Source of the DNA: RGIG8124 sp045130665
GTDB lineage: Bacteria; Bacillota; Clostridia; Christensenellales; CAG-917
Direction: 5' to 3'
DNA length: 64,000 bases
Assembly (NCBI GenBank): GCA_045130665.1
Contig: JBGUQC010000001.1
Coordinates: 124,001 to 188,000 of the forward strand
Part shown: one piece after another, positions 50,511 through 58,367 of the stretch
How positions within the stretch are numbered: position 1 is the first letter of the stretch
Layout: each line of letters starts with the position of its first letter
The notes under the pieces: model-generated
Databases searched by the model: none
Seen by the model: only the letters and a program-made list of their open reading frames with translations
What the model was told of the DNA's origin: nothing
Made by a program: the position numbers and the translations under genes

Positions 50511-51057
50511 TACAACAAATTCAATCCTAAACGTAGTTTTAAGAAAAGACGATAAATTATATCATTTTGAGAAAAAGATGGAGAAAACTGAACATTCTTC
50601 ATCTTTAATGCCAGCTATAGAATCCATTATTAATGAAGCAAATGTCGAAATAAAAGATATTGATTATTTTGCAGTTAATGTTGGTCCTGGATCTTTTACT
50701 GGAATTAGAATAGGTGTTGCATCTATGACAGCACTCTCATACGCGAATAACGCGAAACGCGTTGCATATAAGACATTTGAATTAATTGCTCTTAAAAGAG
50801 CAACATGCACCGTTTCAGTGGATGCAGGACATGGAAATATCTATATTGCTAATTGTAAAGATGGAGAAATTTTAGATACATCATTTATTGAAGCTGGTGA
50901 AAATATTGATTTATCTCAAGCTTTTTCTGATCCTTTAATTGAAACTTATCTTGCAATTGATGAGGTCGTTATGAAAAAAATCTCAAAAAATGACCTTGTT
51001 TCCGTTTTTGAACCTTTTTATATGAGAAAATCTCAAGCAGAGAGGAATGAAAAATGA
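50491..51057 (+). CDS. tsaB: tRNA t6A biosynthesis protein TsaB
   Basis: 188 residues. LAIDTTNSILNVVL, HSSSLMPAIESI, YFAVNVGPGSFTGIRIGVASMTALSYA and the short C-terminal domain typical of TsaB. The catalytic partner TsaD is not encoded in the window. AAAGGAA is 9 bases upstream. It overlaps both the fusion gene and rimI, so the three are translationally linked. Confidence 0.94.
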   Translation: MTYLAIDTTNSILNVVLRKDDKLYHFEKKMEKTEHSSSLMPAIESIINEANVEIKDIDYFAVNVGPGSFTGIRIGVASMTALSYANNAKRVAYKTFELIALKRATCTVSVDAGHGNIYIANCKDGEILDTSFIEAGENIDLSQAFSDPLIETYLAIDEVVMKKISKNDLVSVFEPFYMRKSQAERNEK

Positions 51058-51485
51058 GATTTGCTCCACTTGCATATGAACATTTAGACCAAATGGTTGA
51101 AATGGAAAAGGAGGCTTTTGCTTCTCCTTGGACTAAAAATATGTTCATTCCTGAATTATCTCATCCTTACGCTCATTACATTGTTTATCTAAATGGCGAT
51201 GAAGTTGTTGCATATGCTGGTTATCATAATGTTGTAGATGAAGCTCATATCACAAATGTTGTTGTTAAGAAAGATTATCGTGGAAAGGGAATAGGCAGTT
51301 TTGTGATGTCAAGATTGATTGATGATGCAAGATTAGTGGGTCTAAAAAGGATGACTCTTGAGGTTCAAACAGACAATATTGGAGCTATAAAAATGTACGA
51401 ATCTTTTGGTTTTAAAACCGAAGGAACAAGAAAAAATTATTACGAAGGAATCCATGACGCATATATCATGTGGAAGGATTTATAG
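51054..51485 (+). CDS. rimI: Ribosomal protein S18 N-acetyltransferase RimI (GNAT)
   Basis: 143 residues. GNAT motif A VVVKKDYRGKGIGSFVMSRLI (acetyl-CoA binding Q/RxxGxG/A) and the RimI-type LEVQTDNIGAIKMYESFGF...YY-x-x-x-x-DAYIM. The position after tsaB is the classic tsaE-tsaB-rimI(-tsaD) arrangement. Overlaps tsaB by 4 bases. Confidence 0.93.
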   Translation: MRFAPLAYEHLDQMVEMEKEAFASPWTKNMFIPELSHPYAHYIVYLNGDEVVAYAGYHNVVDEAHITNVVVKKDYRGKGIGSFVMSRLIDDARLVGLKRMTLEVQTDNIGAIKMYESFGFKTEGTRKNYYEGIHDAYIMWKDL

Positions 51486-51628
51486 ACCTTAAAAATACCC
51501 AAACTATTTTAATTTTTACCACTTTTTATAATACTTTTAGGCCGATTTTGGGCTAAAATGGCGTATTTTGGCCACTTTTTGACCATTTTGGGATGTATGA
51601 AAATTTTTCGCGTATGTGTGATTAATAC

Positions 51629-51657
51629 TTGAAAAAAACTTATTATTAGTGTAAAAT
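51629..51657 (+). promoter_or_regulatory. icd promoter
   Basis: TTGAAA (51629-51634), 17-base spacer, TAAAAT (51652-51657), followed by AGGAG ahead of icd. Confidence 0.6.
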
Positions 51658-51694
51658 ATTTCACGATAAAAAATAATTTTAGGAGATTTTCTAA

Positions 51695-52888
51695 ATGGCA
51701 AAAATTCAAATGGTTACACCTCTCGTCGAAATGGACGGAGATGAGATGACAAGAGTTTTATGGAAATGGGTTAAAGAAATTTTAATTGAACCATATGTTG
51801 AATTAAACACAGAATATTATGATCTTTCAATTCAAAATCGTGATGCAACAGATGATAAGGTAACAGAGAAAGCAGCTAACGCATGTTTAAAATATGGTGT
51901 TGGTGTAAAATGTGCTACCATCACACCTAATGCACAAAGAGTTGAAGAATTCAAACTCAAGAAAATGTGGCCATCTCCAAATGCTACAATCAGAGCAATT
52001 ATGGATGGAACAGTTTTCCGTGCTCCAATATTAGTTGAGGGTATTACTCCATTAGTTCCAACATGGATTCGTCCTATTTATATTGCAAGACATGCATACG
52101 GTGATGTTTATAAGGGAGTTGAAATGTCTGTTGCTGGAGGAGAAGCAAAGCTTGTTACAGATAGAGGTAATAAAGTTGTATTCGATTTCGGTGAGAAAAC
52201 AGGTATTGTTCAAGCTATACACAACACAGATGATTCTATTAAATCATTTGCTCGTAGCTGTTTCACATATGCTCTTGAAGAAAAATTAGACCTTTGGTTC
52301 TCAACAAAAGATACCATTTCTAAGATTTATGACCATAGATTCAAAGACATATTCCAAAACATTTATGATACAGAGTATCATGATAAGTTCGAAGAAGCAG
52401 GAATTACATATTTCTACACATTAATTGATGATGCAGTAGCAAGAGTAATGCGTTCTAATGGTGGATTCATTTGGGCTCTTAAGAATTATGATGGAGATGT
52501 AATGTCTGATATGATCGCTACAGCATTTGGATCACTTGCTATGATGACATCTATTTTGGTTTCACCAACTGGTTCATTTGAATATGAAGCAGCACACGGA
52601 ACAGTAACACGTCACTTCAGAAAATACGAAGCAGGTGAGGAAACATCAACAAACTCAGTTGCAACTATCTTCGCATGGACAGGCGCATTAAAGAAACGTG
52701 GTGAATTAGATAGCAACCAAGAACTCCAAGACTTTGCAACAGCAGTTGAAGTCGCAACAATTGAAACAATTGAAAGCGGTACAATGACAAAAGATTTAGC
52801 ATCTCTCTTTAAGAAAGAAGGTGTTGAAATTAAGATTGCAAATTCTAAGGAATTTATTGAAGCAATTGCTGCAAATATCAAGCTCTAA
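51695..52888 (+). CDS. icd: NADP-dependent isocitrate dehydrogenase (eukaryotic-like type)
   Basis: 397 residues. The N-terminus KIQMVTPLVEMDGDEMTRVLW, followed later by ATITPNAQRVEEFKLKKMWPSPNATIRAI, WIRPIYIARHAYGDVYK, DDAVARVMRSNGGFIWALKNYDGDVMSD and EAAHGTVTRHFRKYEAGEETSTN, matches the homodimeric eukaryotic-like NADP-IDH branch rather than the E. coli type. Monocistronic, with a shared bidirectional terminator. Confidence 0.96.
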   Translation: MAKIQMVTPLVEMDGDEMTRVLWKWVKEILIEPYVELNTEYYDLSIQNRDATDDKVTEKAANACLKYGVGVKCATITPNAQRVEEFKLKKMWPSPNATIRAIMDGTVFRAPILVEGITPLVPTWIRPIYIARHAYGDVYKGVEMSVAGGEAKLVTDRGNKVVFDFGEKTGIVQAIHNTDDSIKSFARSCFTYALEEKLDLWFSTKDTISKIYDHRFKDIFQNIYDTEYHDKFEEAGITYFYTLIDDAVARVMRSNGGFIWALKNYDGDVMSDMIATAFGSLAMMTSILVSPTGSFEYEAAHGTVTRHFRKYEAGEETSTNSVATIFAWTGALKKRGELDSNQELQDFATAVEVATIETIESGTMTKDLASLFKKEGVEIKIANSKEFIEAIAANIKL

Positions 52889-52917
52889 AATTATTATTAA
52901 TTTTAATAAAAAAAAAG

Positions 52918-52942
52918 AAGTGAGGGTTTGCCTCACTTTTTT
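52918..52942. terminator. Bidirectional terminator between icd and the minus-strand gene
   Basis: AAGTGAGG (52918-52925) and CCTCACTT (52931-52938), flanked by an A-run on the left and a T-run on the right, so it can serve both converging genes. Confidence 0.9.
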
Positions 52943-53738
52943 AATTCTTTGCAAGTATGTAATCGCCTTCGATTTTTATCACATCTTTATAGGCTTCAGG
53001 GATGTAAATTCTAATTTGAGATTTGTATTTATTATCCTCAAAAATAAACCAGAACATGTTGTCTAATGCTTCATGTTTTCTTGGAGAATCTGTTTCAGTC
53101 AAACTAAGTTTTCCACCAGCTTCTGGCTTTAAAACAATTTGGTCTACATAAGAAGAATATCCCTTAAATGAAACCCAATTATCATTGCCACCATAAATTA
53201 CAACTGCAGTTTTATCACTAAGATTAATGTTAATAGTTGCAACATCTGTGCATGGTACATAATTTTCATAAGTTGTTGTTTCTTTGGAAGTGTAATAACC
53301 ATTAGCTGCCTTAAAATCATCTGCAGCAATTCTCCAACTTGTTTTCTTTAATGAACCATAAGCTATTGATGTAAACATCAATACAGCACCAATTATTACT
53401 AATGCAAGTGCTATATTTGTGAACTTAATAAAGTCTTTAACTACAGACCATGTGGATACTTTTTCTGTTTTGGTTTTAGTTTCAACTAGTTTGTCTTTCT
53501 TTATCTTTTTGTCATAGAAATAACTAAAGCAGGCAAGTGATATGCCTAAGCAAATAATGGATACTCCAAATATAACAATTGGAACTAATGGCTTGAATGC
53601 AATTGCACTGGCGATTCCATAAATAAAAAAGAGAATAAATCCAAGTGCAAAAATGATAAATAGAGATAGTCCAATATAAGACATCACATTAACATATTTT
53701 TCGTCAGATCTAAGCTCTTTCAAATTTTTCATACTCAT
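52941..53738 (-). CDS. Three-helix membrane protein of unknown function
   Basis: 265 residues from the ATG at 53738 (MSMKNLKELRSDEKYVNVMS); a TTG ten codons earlier is possible but less likely, and ATG 53732 is also available. Two membrane helices lie at about 19-45 and 50-72, a charged loop rich in Lys/Glu/Thr follows, and a third helix lies at about 107-131. The C-terminal ~130 residues form a beta-rich extracytoplasmic domain (AVVIYGGNDNWVSFKGYSS, SQIRIYIPEAYKDVIKIEGDYILAKN) that resembles bacterial surface-adhesion DUF4097-like folds only loosely. Not assigned to a family. Confidence 0.75.
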   Translation of the reverse strand: MSMKNLKELRSDEKYVNVMSYIGLSLFIIFALGFILFFIYGIASAIAFKPLVPIVIFGVSIICLGISLACFSYFYDKKIKKDKLVETKTKTEKVSTWSVVKDFIKFTNIALALVIIGAVLMFTSIAYGSLKKTSWRIAADDFKAANGYYTSKETTTYENYVPCTDVATININLSDKTAVVIYGGNDNWVSFKGYSSYVDQIVLKPEAGGKLSLTETDSPRKHEALDNMFWFIFEDNKYKSQIRIYIPEAYKDVIKIEGDYILAKN

Positions 53739-53855
53739 ATTAATACCACAAAAATAAGATTTTCTCAATTAATTTTTATGCCTAAATTTTGGCAAAATAA
53801 GCATTCTAACCGCATCAATCAAAAATTGGGCGGAAAAATTTTCAATTTTTAGGTG

Positions 53856-53884
53856 TTTACAAGCGAAGATTAATATGCTATAAT
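53856..53884 (+). promoter_or_regulatory. Promoter of the GH36-yggS-sepF-lspA-rluD operon
   Basis: TTTACA (53856-53861), 17-base spacer, TATAAT (53879-53884), 48 bases before the first start codon. Confidence 0.7.
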
Positions 53885-53932
53885 TGCTAGGAAAATATTT
53901 ATAGATAAATATCTTACTAAAAGGGGATTATT

Positions 53933-55618
53933 ATGGATTTAACAAAATTTACAGCAAAAATCGTGTACTTCAAAAATGGTGAAATTATCACAACAGCAGG
54001 TGATGATGTCGTTGCTATCAAAGATGCAAAATATGAGAAGAATGTATTAAAGGCATCAATAGAGGCAAAAGAAAAAGTTGAATTAGTTTCAGTATCATTA
54101 GTTTATGACAGACCAATGGGCGCAGATGAACTTTTCTATGTTAACGGATATCAATCCTGGACAACATCAAGAGAGTTTACAAAAGCAGAGACACAAAGAG
54201 GTTTATCTTGGATTTGTGCAAATCTTCCTTTAGGAAGAAAACTCACAGCTTGCTATGGAGATTATGATTTCACAACATATTCAAAAGATTTATTCCATTC
54301 ATTCACATATACATACTTTAGAAAGGGTGATTCATTCCAATTATTTGGTTCACTCAACGAAAGAAATGGTTATACTATCTACTATGTAGATAAAGCAAAT
54401 GGAAAATTCGAAATCTTAAAAGAAGTTGAGGGCGTAACAGTTGAGGGCGTTGTAGATTTATTTGAAATCTATACAATCGAAGGAGACTATGATGAAGTAT
54501 TCGATGGATACTTTGCTGCATATCCACTTAAATCTAGAAATAGTGTAAAACATTTGGCAGGTTATACCTCTTGGTATAATTACTACCAAAAAATAGATGA
54601 GGCAACAATGTTCAGAGACCTTAAAGGTATGCATGATAAGGTTGGAGATAAAGCATCTATCTTCCAAATCGATGATGGTTATGAATCAATGGTTGGAGAT
54701 TGGCATGTATTAGATCCAGTTAAATTCCCAAGTGGATCATTAAGACCATTAGTAGATGAAATTCATAAAGATGGATATCTTGCAGGTTTATGGTTAGCTC
54801 CATTTGGTGCACAATTCAAATCAAAGATTTGCTTAGAGCACGATGATTGGCTTATCAAAGATAAGAAAGGCGAAAATCTTTATGCTGGATTTGCATGGGG
54901 TGGATTCTATGCATTAGATATTGAAATCCCAGAAGTAAGAGAATATATCAAAGGCGTATTTGATGAAGTATTCGATGGTTGGAACTTCGATATGGTCAAA
55001 TTAGACTTCTTGTATGCAACATGTATGCAACCAAGAAATGGCAAGTCTCGTGGACAATTAATGTGCGAAGGTATGGAATTCTTAAGAGAATGCTGTAGAG
55101 ATAAATTAATCCTTGGTTGTGGTGTTCCACTTGGACCAGCATGGGGTTATGTAGATGCATGTAGAATTAGTTGTGATGCAGAACTATCCTTTAAGGATAG
55201 ATTCTACACAAAGATGACAAACCAAGAAATCATCAGTACACAAAATTCAATCACAAACTCAATTTATAGAAGACATCTTAACGGCAGAATCTTTGTTAAT
55301 GATCCAGACGTATTCTTCCTTAGATATGATGGCTTAAAGAAAATTAAATATTCTTTAACACAAAAGAAGGCACACTCAAAGATTAACCATATGTTTGGTG
55401 ATGTATTGTTTGTATCAGATAACATCGGTGTATATGATGATGAACAACTTGAAATCTGCTTGAATGCATTTGCACCATTCGAAGGAAAAATCAATACTGT
55501 ATCCTATAAGGATAGAACATACACAATTGAGTATACCGATAAGGGAGATAACAAGAAGTTAGTTCTCAACATGGACACAGGAGAATTCACAGATAACAAC
55601 TATGGTGTTAATAAATAA
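53933..55618 (+). CDS. GH36-type alpha-galactosidase
   Basis: 561 residues. An N-terminal beta domain with FYVNGYQSWTTSREF, then the (beta/alpha)8 barrel: IFQIDDGYESMVGDW, LAGLWLAPFGAQFKSK, the nucleophile block MVKLDFLYATCM (Asp after K-L), and DACRISCDAELSF with the acid/base aspartate. It hydrolyses alpha-galactosides such as raffinose or melibiose. No signal peptide, so cytoplasmic. Shorter than 700-residue GH36 members but complete in motifs. AAGGGG precedes the start. Unusually, it leads a housekeeping operon. Confidence 0.9.
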   Translation: MDLTKFTAKIVYFKNGEIITTAGDDVVAIKDAKYEKNVLKASIEAKEKVELVSVSLVYDRPMGADELFYVNGYQSWTTSREFTKAETQRGLSWICANLPLGRKLTACYGDYDFTTYSKDLFHSFTYTYFRKGDSFQLFGSLNERNGYTIYYVDKANGKFEILKEVEGVTVEGVVDLFEIYTIEGDYDEVFDGYFAAYPLKSRNSVKHLAGYTSWYNYYQKIDEATMFRDLKGMHDKVGDKASIFQIDDGYESMVGDWHVLDPVKFPSGSLRPLVDEIHKDGYLAGLWLAPFGAQFKSKICLEHDDWLIKDKKGENLYAGFAWGGFYALDIEIPEVREYIKGVFDEVFDGWNFDMVKLDFLYATCMQPRNGKSRGQLMCEGMEFLRECCRDKLILGCGVPLGPAWGYVDACRISCDAELSFKDRFYTKMTNQEIISTQNSITNSIYRRHLNGRIFVNDPDVFFLRYDGLKKIKYSLTQKKAHSKINHMFGDVLFVSDNIGVYDDEQLEICLNAFAPFEGKINTVSYKDRTYTIEYTDKGDNKKLVLNMDTGEFTDNNYGVNK

Positions 55619-56267
55619 TATCAACGAGATTCGTGAAAAGGTTAAAACCTATAATCGAGACATAACACTAATTGCAGCAACTAAGACACAAACTTCTGAA
55701 ACAGTAGATGAATTTGTTAAGGTTGCTCCAGAATTTATTCTCGGAGAGAATAGAGTCCAAGAATTAGTGTCTAAATATAATCCAAATTATGTATGGCACA
55801 TGATAGGCCAATTACAAGCTAACAAAGTTAAGTACATAATTGATAAGGTTGATATGATACATTCGCTAGATAGATTAACACTAGCAGATGAAATAGAAAA
55901 ACAAGCAACAAAACATAACAAAGTTATGAATTGCTTAATTGAAATAAATATGGGAGCTGAAATTACTAAAGGCGGTGTTGAACCAACTCAAGTAAAAGAG
56001 TTCATTGAACAATTAAGAAGCTATGCCCATATTAATGTAAAAGGTCTTATGGCAGTTCTTCCAAATATGGAAGATAAGGTAGCACTTGGCAATATGTATA
56101 AAGACCTATATAGAATCTTTGGAGATTCTAAATCACTAAATGGCGGAAACGTAGATATAAAATATCTATCTGCTGGTATGACAAATGACTGGGAGATCGC
56201 ATTAGATAACGGATCCAATATGATAAGACTCGGCCGAGTACTGTTCGGCGAAAGAATATATGTGTAG
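55602..56267 (+). CDS. yggS: YggS/PLPBP-family pyridoxal-phosphate homeostasis protein
   Basis: 221 residues. DITLIAATKTQ contains the PLP lysine; FILGENRVQELVSKY, WHMIGQLQANKVKYI, EINMGAEITKGGV and LSAGMTNDWEIALDNGSNMIRLGRVLFG are diagnostic. It overlaps the GH36 gene by 17 bases and precedes sepF, the ylmE-ylmF arrangement of Firmicutes. Confidence 0.95.
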   Translation: MVLINNINEIREKVKTYNRDITLIAATKTQTSETVDEFVKVAPEFILGENRVQELVSKYNPNYVWHMIGQLQANKVKYIIDKVDMIHSLDRLTLADEIEKQATKHNKVMNCLIEINMGAEITKGGVEPTQVKEFIEQLRSYAHINVKGLMAVLPNMEDKVALGNMYKDLYRIFGDSKSLNGGNVDIKYLSAGMTNDWEIALDNGSNMIRLGRVLFGERIYV

Positions 56268-56274
56268 GTGAAAA

Positions 56275-56790
56275 ATGGACAATAACGGTTACTATGACAG
56301 CAAATTAGGTTACACGAATAATCCAAATGTTTATTCTAATCCTGTGAATCCATCACAGTATTATCCTAATGCTCCTCGTCCACAACAACCAAATAATGGT
56401 TATGTGAACAATTATTCTATTCCATCAGATCCTGCAAATATGCAAAAGAAATATAAGCCTGAAGGAAGCGTACGTTCTCGTTTCCCACGCTGGTTTCAAC
56501 AAGATGAACAAAAAAGAGAAGCTAAACAACAGAATAATAACATAGTTATTTATTCTCCACAGACATTTGAGGATGTTCAAGCTTTAATTGATCATCTTAA
56601 ACATGGCGAACAAGTCATAGTTGATTTCTCAACTATTAACCAAACGGCAGTATATCGTATCTTAGACTTCATGTCGGGCGCTATATACGCACTTAATGGT
56701 TCAATTCAACAAATTACAAGAAATATATTCTTGTTTGCTCCAGCGGGCGTAATAATAAGCGTACCACCTATTCAAACTAGGAAGAACTAA
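56275..56790 (+). CDS. sepF: Cell division protein SepF
   Basis: 171 residues. An Asn/Pro/Tyr-rich N-terminal linker (about 1-85) and a C-terminal SepF core IVIYSPQTFEDVQALIDHLKHGEQVIVDFSTINQTAVYRILDFMSGAIYALNGSIQQITRNIFLFAP. It bends and anchors FtsZ filaments to the membrane in Gram-positive bacteria. The usual N-terminal amphipathic membrane helix is not obvious here. Confidence 0.95.
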   Translation: MDNNGYYDSKLGYTNNPNVYSNPVNPSQYYPNAPRPQQPNNGYVNNYSIPSDPANMQKKYKPEGSVRSRFPRWFQQDEQKREAKQQNNNIVIYSPQTFEDVQALIDHLKHGEQVIVDFSTINQTAVYRILDFMSGAIYALNGSIQQITRNIFLFAPAGVIISVPPIQTRKN

Positions 56791-56792
56791 CA

Positions 56793-57383
56793 ATGAGCAA
56801 GATTACTAAAGACGGAAGAAATGTTATAATTCGTACAATTATTGAATTAGGCGTTATTGGTGTCCTAATTGCTGCAGATTTGATGTTGAAAGATTATTTA
56901 TATCTTGTAACAAGCAATGGCACAAAATATGTGGATGTAATTAAGGGATTTATCGGTCTAACATATGTCACAAATAATGGCGCGGGTTTTGGAACATTTG
57001 GTAGCAAAACATTAGCTTTAGCTATTGTTTCATTGATTATTTTAACAGTAATTGCAGTTGTTTTATTGGTTTCAGCAATAACTGAAATTAAAGGAAAGAA
57101 ATCTAAATCTGGTGAGCCATTAGAACTTGGTTTTATGGCACGTTTTGCTTTAGCATTAATTTTAGCTGGCGGAATTGCAAACGTTGTAGATAGATTCATG
57201 GCAATTTCAGGAAAATATTATTTTGATGGTGTTAGAGATTTCTTCAACTTTGAATTCTTTGATTTCCCAGTATTTAATGCAGCAGATGTTTATGTAACAG
57301 TTGGCGCATTTGTCCTTATCATCTATCTCATTGTTCAAATCTTTGTTCAAGGCGCAAAAGATAGAAAAGCAAGGAATAACTAA
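56793..57383 (+). CDS. lspA: Lipoprotein signal peptidase (signal peptidase II)
   Basis: 196 residues, four membrane helices. Conserved blocks: VTNNGAGFGTFG, catalytic aspartates in LAGGIANVVDRF and VFNAADVYVTVGAF, with YYFDGVRDFFNFEFFDFPVFN between. A somewhat longer version of LspA with a large second loop. Located before rluD, a standard Firmicutes pair. Confidence 0.94.
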   Translation: MSKITKDGRNVIIRTIIELGVIGVLIAADLMLKDYLYLVTSNGTKYVDVIKGFIGLTYVTNNGAGFGTFGSKTLALAIVSLIILTVIAVVLLVSAITEIKGKKSKSGEPLELGFMARFALALILAGGIANVVDRFMAISGKYYFDGVRDFFNFEFFDFPVFNAADVYVTVGAFVLIIYLIVQIFVQGAKDRKARNN

Positions 57384-57419
57384 AATTTTCACTTGTGAAA
57401 ATTCAATAGGAGCAAAAAT

Positions 57420-58325
57420 ATGAAGTATACTGTTCAAGATGAATTAATTCGCTTGGATGTATTTCTTTCTCGTGAAGCAAATATTTCACGTAGCAATGTG
57501 AAAAATATTTTAGATAATGAGGGAGCCTTAGTTAATGGCTCTCTTAAATTTAAAAGTGGATTTGAGCTTAAAAAGGGCGATGTTGTTGACTTTAATGTTC
57601 CTGAACCAAAACAACTAGATCTATCTCCTGAAAATATTCCATTGGATATAGTTTATCAAGATGAAGATATCATCGTTATAAATAAACCAAAGGGTATGGT
57701 TGTACACCCTGCTTCTTCTTATAAGAAGAATGATACACTTGTAAATGCGCTTTTGTATTCTGTAGATAACTTAAGCTCTATAAACGGCGTTGTAAGACCT
57801 GGTATTGTTCATAGATTGGATAAAGATACATCTGGTCTTATTGTTGTTGCTAAAAATGATGCTGCACATAAATCTCTTGCTAGCCAAATCGAGAAAAAAG
57901 ATGCTCGTAGAATTTATTTAGGACTTTGTGATGGCAATTTTAAGGACGATGAGGGAATTATTAATGCACCTATTGCAAGATCAAAACGTGATAGAAAGAA
58001 AATGGCTGTTGATGAAAATGGTAGGGTAGCCATTACAGAATATAAAGTTTTAGAAAGATTTGGAAAATATACTTTAGTCCAATTTAATTTGAAAACTGGT
58101 AGAACTCATCAAATCAGAGTACACTCAAAATTTATTCATCATCCAATTGTTGGTGATGAGGTTTATGGAGGCTCAACTTCTTTGTATAAAAATGGTCAAT
58201 TATTGCATGCTTACGAGCTAATTTTGACTCATCCACGTACAAAAGAGCTAATGACCTTTAAAGCCGAAATTCCTGCATATTTTAATGAAATTCTTGAAAA
58301 ATTGCGTAAAACTACTTCAAAATAA
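57420..58325 (+). CDS. rluD: RluD-family 23S rRNA pseudouridine synthase
   Basis: 301 residues. N-terminal S4 domain (RLDVFLSREANISRSNVKNIL), then the catalytic block GIVHRLDKDTSGLIVVAKND with the conserved aspartate in HRLDKDTSG, and GRTHQIRVHSKFIHHPIVGDEVYG. It modifies uridines in large-subunit rRNA. TAGGAG upstream. Last gene of the operon, converging with rqcH. Confidence 0.94.
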   Translation: MKYTVQDELIRLDVFLSREANISRSNVKNILDNEGALVNGSLKFKSGFELKKGDVVDFNVPEPKQLDLSPENIPLDIVYQDEDIIVINKPKGMVVHPASSYKKNDTLVNALLYSVDNLSSINGVVRPGIVHRLDKDTSGLIVVAKNDAAHKSLASQIEKKDARRIYLGLCDGNFKDDEGIINAPIARSKRDRKKMAVDENGRVAITEYKVLERFGKYTLVQFNLKTGRTHQIRVHSKFIHHPIVGDEVYGGSTSLYKNGQLLHAYELILTHPRTKELMTFKAEIPAYFNEILEKLRKTTSK

Positions 58326-58367
58326 CGCATTTTTTAGAGAACTTTAACCTTATTGAGACTTTCAAAA

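Noticed and set aside
51486..51694. Minus-strand frame between rimI and icd
   Set aside because: No ribosome binding site or recognisable domain; region holds the icd promoter and GCC/TTTTGG words.
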